A stretch of 6,745 bases of DNA from an uncultured Chlamydiaceae bacterium (GTDB taxonomy: Bacteria > Chlamydiota > Chlamydiia > Chlamydiales > Parachlamydiaceae): the NCBI GenBank assembly GCA_945957185.1, contig CAMFKA010000118.1:1-6745 (forward strand). The letters are read 5' to 3'. Positions 5,681 through 6,745 of this stretch are shown piece after piece (the stretch's first letter is position 1; each line of letters begins with the position of its first letter). The notes below the pieces were generated by a model, which was given only the letters and a program-made list of their open reading frames with translations, searched no databases and had not been told where the DNA came from. The position numbers were made by a program, and so were the translations under genes.

Positions 5681-6478
5681 ATGGAGTTTGAGACGCGAGA
5701 AAGTGTCACATTAAGAAAAGGGGATCAAAAAGTCTTTGGGATGCTTCACCTACCAAAAGGTTCCCATCGCGCGCCGGCAGTTCTTTTCTTTCATGGGTTG
5801 GGCGGAGATAAGTGTGGCGCACATCGCATCTATGTGCTTATCGCCGAAGCCTTTTCCAAAGCAGGGATCGCTTCCTTTCGATTCGACTTCCGCGGAGCGG
5901 GAGACAGTGAAGGGGATTTCATCGACACGACCATCGACAGTCAAGTGGACGATGCCGTTCACGCATTAGAATTTATCAAGCAACATCCACGAATTGATTC
6001 CGGAAAAATTGGATTTTTCGGTCGCTCTTTTGGCGGCGTTGTGGCTATTGTGGCAGCTGAAAAAACTCAAGCAGCATCTTCGATAGCATTGTGGGCTCCA
6101 TTTTTTGATGGAGAGCAGTGGAAACAGCGATTAGAATCGGTGTTAGCCGCAAAAGGGGTCTCTGAAGATGAAATGCTAGAGCTCTCGACGATTAATGGAC
6201 TCAACCCCGGTCTTGGGTTGTTTCAACAGATCGCTCAACTTGAGACCTCTCGACTGATGCAGCAATTGCACCACGTCCCTTTCTTACACATTTATGGGGA
6301 AAAGGATGAAGTGATCGATCAGCTTCACACTCATAAGTACGAATACATCCGCAAGGGTGCGGCTGCTGAAAGCCGATTCATTCGTTATCCGGAATCGGAT
6401 CACGATTTCCAACATCTGAAAGAACAGAAGCAGGCTATTGACGAAACGCTCCAATGGTTTAAAGAGACCTTGCAGTAA
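5681..6478 (+). CDS. Alpha/beta hydrolase (esterase/acyltransferase-like, 265 aa)
   Basis: A soluble serine hydrolase of the alpha/beta fold without a signal peptide. Visible elements are the oxyanion motif FFHGLGG (36-42), the strand-loop FRFDFRGAGDSEGDF (66-80), the nucleophile elbow GRSFGG (114-119, Ser116), the LWAPFFDG segment (137-144), the acid IYGEKDE (204-210, Asp209 likely) and the histidine SDHDF (239-243, His241). The triad is complete. The pattern is closest to the feruloyl/cinnamoyl-esterase-like group and to a chlamydial protein annotated as a predicted acyltransferase beside phosphofructokinase genes. The substrate cannot be read from sequence. The ATG follows the sdaA TAA with no gap, and GGAG from the end of sdaA serves as the ribosome site, which implies translational coupling. 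It ends with tandem TAA TAA stops; pfp starts 15 bases after the first. Confidence 0.9.
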   Translation: MEFETRESVTLRKGDQKVFGMLHLPKGSHRAPAVLFFHGLGGDKCGAHRIYVLIAEAFSKAGIASFRFDFRGAGDSEGDFIDTTIDSQVDDAVHALEFIKQHPRIDSGKIGFFGRSFGGVVAIVAAEKTQAASSIALWAPFFDGEQWKQRLESVLAAKGVSEDEMLELSTINGLNPGLGLFQQIAQLETSRLMQQLHHVPFLHIYGEKDEVIDQLHTHKYEYIRKGAAAESRFIRYPESDHDFQHLKEQKQAIDETLQWFKETLQ

Positions 6479-6482
6479 TAAC

Positions 6483-6488
6483 GGGGAG
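6483..6488 (+). promoter_or_regulatory. Shine-Dalgarno GGGGAG of pfp
   Basis: GGGGAG is followed by ATTAA and the ATG at 6494, a 5-base spacing. It supports the start of the truncated last gene in a tight operon with the hydrolase. Confidence 0.7.
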
Positions 6489-6493
6489 ATTAA

Positions 6494-6698
6494 ATGGAAA
6501 GCAAATCTTTATCTGAGCTACGCCTCGATTATAAACCTCAAATTCCTGATGCACTTGATGACATCGAGCTCCTTGTCGGGTACTCCCACGATGAGACTCA
6601 CGGCAACGCCACCATACAGACTCTTTTTCCGAAAACTCACTCTCAACCCATTGTCCACTTTCAAAAAGGGTACCCACCTAAACATGTCGCTCTTAAAG
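6494..6698 (+). CDS. pfp: Pyrophosphate--fructose-6-phosphate 1-phosphotransferase, N-terminal fragment
   Basis: Only the first 68 codons plus one base are native; the contig ends here in adapter. The fragment reads as the N-terminus of the long beta-type PFP found in chlamydiae, spirochaetes and plants. It has an opening SELRLDYKPQIPDAL (8-22), then a short variable part, then TLFPKTHSQPIVHF (43-56), the usual lead-in to the nucleotide-binding core. The catalytic GG and PKTIDGD-type motifs lie beyond the break, so the assignment rests on this lead-in and on the preceding hydrolase gene. A full protein of this family has over 500 residues. The enzyme reversibly phosphorylates fructose-6-phosphate with pyrophosphate, serving glycolysis and gluconeogenesis. 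The apparent stop at 6743-6745 belongs to the adapter and must not be taken as the gene's end. Confidence 0.75.
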
Positions 6699-6745
6699 CT
6701 GTCTCTTATACACATCTGACGCTGCCGACGACTAGTCGAGTGTAG
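6699..6745 (+). other. Untrimmed Nextera (Tn5) sequencing adapter at contig end
   Basis: CTGTCTCTTATACACATCT (6699-6717) is the 19-base Tn5 mosaic end used in Nextera libraries. GACGCTGCCGACGA (6718-6731) is the reverse complement of the Nextera read-1 tail. CTAGTCGA (6732-6739) sits exactly where the 8-base i5 index is placed, and its complement TCGACTAG is a Nextera index I recall as S513. GTGTAG (6740-6745) begins the P5 primer complement. The order and spacing are those of a read running through a short insert. It translates in frame to VSYTHLTLPTT, and on the other strand to MCIRDS, both well-known contaminant peptides. Confidence 0.98.

Noticed and set aside
6699..6745. A native C-terminal extension VSYTHLTLPTTSRV on the last protein, and a reverse-strand protein starting MCIRDS at 6715
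   Set aside because: Both are translations of the Nextera adapter, not of genomic sequence.

Overview
The window is the end of an assembled contig from a bacterium. It is most likely an environmental (Parachlamydia-like) member of the Chlamydiae. The main hint is an alpha/beta hydrolase directly followed by the start of a pyrophosphate-dependent phosphofructokinase, a gene pair I remember from Chlamydia trachomatis (the CT205-CT207 area). The taxonomic call is inference, and no marker gene is present. Genes are tightly packed, have Shine-Dalgarno sites and look intact, apart from the last one, which the contig end cuts off.

Layout. Bases 1-206 hold no gene but contain a cluster of TTGGAC/GTCCAA words in inverted and 9-bp tandem arrangement. 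The minus strand then carries four genes read right to left. These are malate synthase aceB (4016-2421), isocitrate lyase aceA (2412-1141), a secreted DUF4019 protein (1118-657) and a small helical protein of unknown function (608-207), which has its own good promoter. The first three are spaced like an operon. A 305-bp divergent intergenic region (4017-4321) contains a dyad near aceB, two adjacent inverted repeats (one built on GTGCCY hexamers), and a TTGACA box close to the next gene. The plus strand then carries sdaA (L-serine ammonia-lyase, 4322-5680), an alpha/beta hydrolase that starts right after the sdaA stop (5681-6478), and the first 68 codons of pfp (from 6494).

The last 47 bases (6699-6745) are not biological. 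They are an untrimmed Nextera/Tn5 sequencing adapter including an i5 index. The apparent complete 83-residue protein at the end is therefore a native PFP fragment fused to translated adapter.

Function. AceA and AceB together form the glyoxylate shunt, letting the cell build C4 acids from acetyl-CoA. SdaA converts serine to pyruvate and ammonia, and PFP interconverts fructose-6-phosphate and fructose-1,6-bisphosphate using pyrophosphate. The region is thus a central-carbon block with two divergent units. I see no defence system, mobile element, CRISPR array or RNA gene. The most notable items are the adapter artefact, the intergenic repeat elements, the DUF4019 gene where aceK sits in enterobacteria, and the glyoxylate shunt itself if the chlamydial assignment holds.
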